Assembly (NCBI GenBank): GCA_023664325.1
Contig: JAMPFS010000095.1
Coordinates: 1-6,128, forward strand
Reading direction: 5' to 3'
DNA length: 6,128 bases
Origin: Clostridium sp.
GTDB lineage: Bacteria > Bacillota > Clostridia > Lachnospirales > Lachnospiraceae
Both the position numbers and the translations under genes were made by a program. The notes under the pieces were generated by a model. It was not told the DNA's origin. It made no database searches and saw only the letters and a list, made by a program, of their open reading frames with translations. Shown here in pieces: positions 6,046-6,128 of the stretch; within the stretch, counting starts at the first letter, position 1; every line of letters starts with the position of its first letter.

Positions 6046-6128
6046 TAACGAAATTTCCGTTAATGTATAATTTTTATTGTTAGACCAAGGGTCTGTTTTG
6101 CATTGTGGAGTTTCTCAAACAGAGAAAC
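6046..6128 (+). other. Non-coding tail with small hairpins and a possible terminator
   Basis: After the lipoprotein stop no reading frame is visible. Three short stem-loops occur: TAACG/CGTTA (6046-6050, 6058-6062), AGACC/GGTCT (6082-6086, 6090-6094) followed by GTTTT, and GTTTCTC/GAGAAAC (6110-6116, 6122-6128), which ends exactly at the window edge. The second, with its T run, is the best candidate for the lipoprotein terminator, though its stem is only five or six pairs. A TATAAT at 6066-6071 has no fitting -35 box. The right edge prevents judging whether the last hairpin is followed by a U tract. Confidence 0.4.

Noticed and set aside
6066..6071. TATAAT as a promoter for a gene to the right
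   Set aside because: No acceptable -35 box lies 16-19 bases upstream, and no gene start is visible before the window ends.

Overview
The window looks like chromosomal DNA of a Gram-positive Clostridia-type bacterium, probably Lachnospiraceae. The evidence is purine-rich ribosome sites before every complete gene, a consensus sigma-A-type promoter, a moderate GC content, and protein families I associate with that group: a 'DWGKTAKDYAKYRDIYP'-type methyltransferase, a membrane Ser/Thr kinase with a repeat-built ectodomain, and an HTH protein beside it. The species cannot be named from the sequence alone.

Layout. (1) Bases 1-578, + strand: the 3' part of a Schlafen/AlbA-type ATP-binding protein, cut by the left edge. 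(2) 579-790: an AT-rich spacer with a pair of 19-bp direct repeats built from TTTGTTGA. (3) 791-1582, +: a class I SAM-dependent methyltransferase. (4) 1583-1643: a short convergent gap with an imperfect hairpin. (5) 4943 down to 1644, - strand: a two-gene operon in which an HTH protein with an internal duplication is followed 27 bp later by a 704-residue transmembrane Ser/Thr kinase. (6) 4944-5185: a divergent spacer holding a near-perfect promoter for the operon (TTGACA-17-TACAAT) and, in the predicted mRNA leader, a nested 33-bp palindrome. (7) 5186-6013, +: an acidic-linker lipoprotein. (8) 6014-6128: a non-coding tail with several small hairpins.

How the genes may work together (inference). 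The kinase has an intact cytoplasmic catalytic domain, one membrane helix and an outward-facing C-terminal region with seven similar segments, so it is probably a sensor. The HTH protein made from the same transcript is the natural candidate for its substrate or output regulator. The lipoprotein shares the regulatory spacer and would sit on the outer face of the same membrane, so it could be a partner or a regulated output. The methyltransferase and the ATP-binding protein fragment show no evident link to this module.

The most interesting material is the HTH-kinase-lipoprotein locus. It is a plausible little-described envelope signalling module, with coding tandem repeats in both exported proteins and a palindrome placed where an autoregulatory operator or leader structure would be expected.
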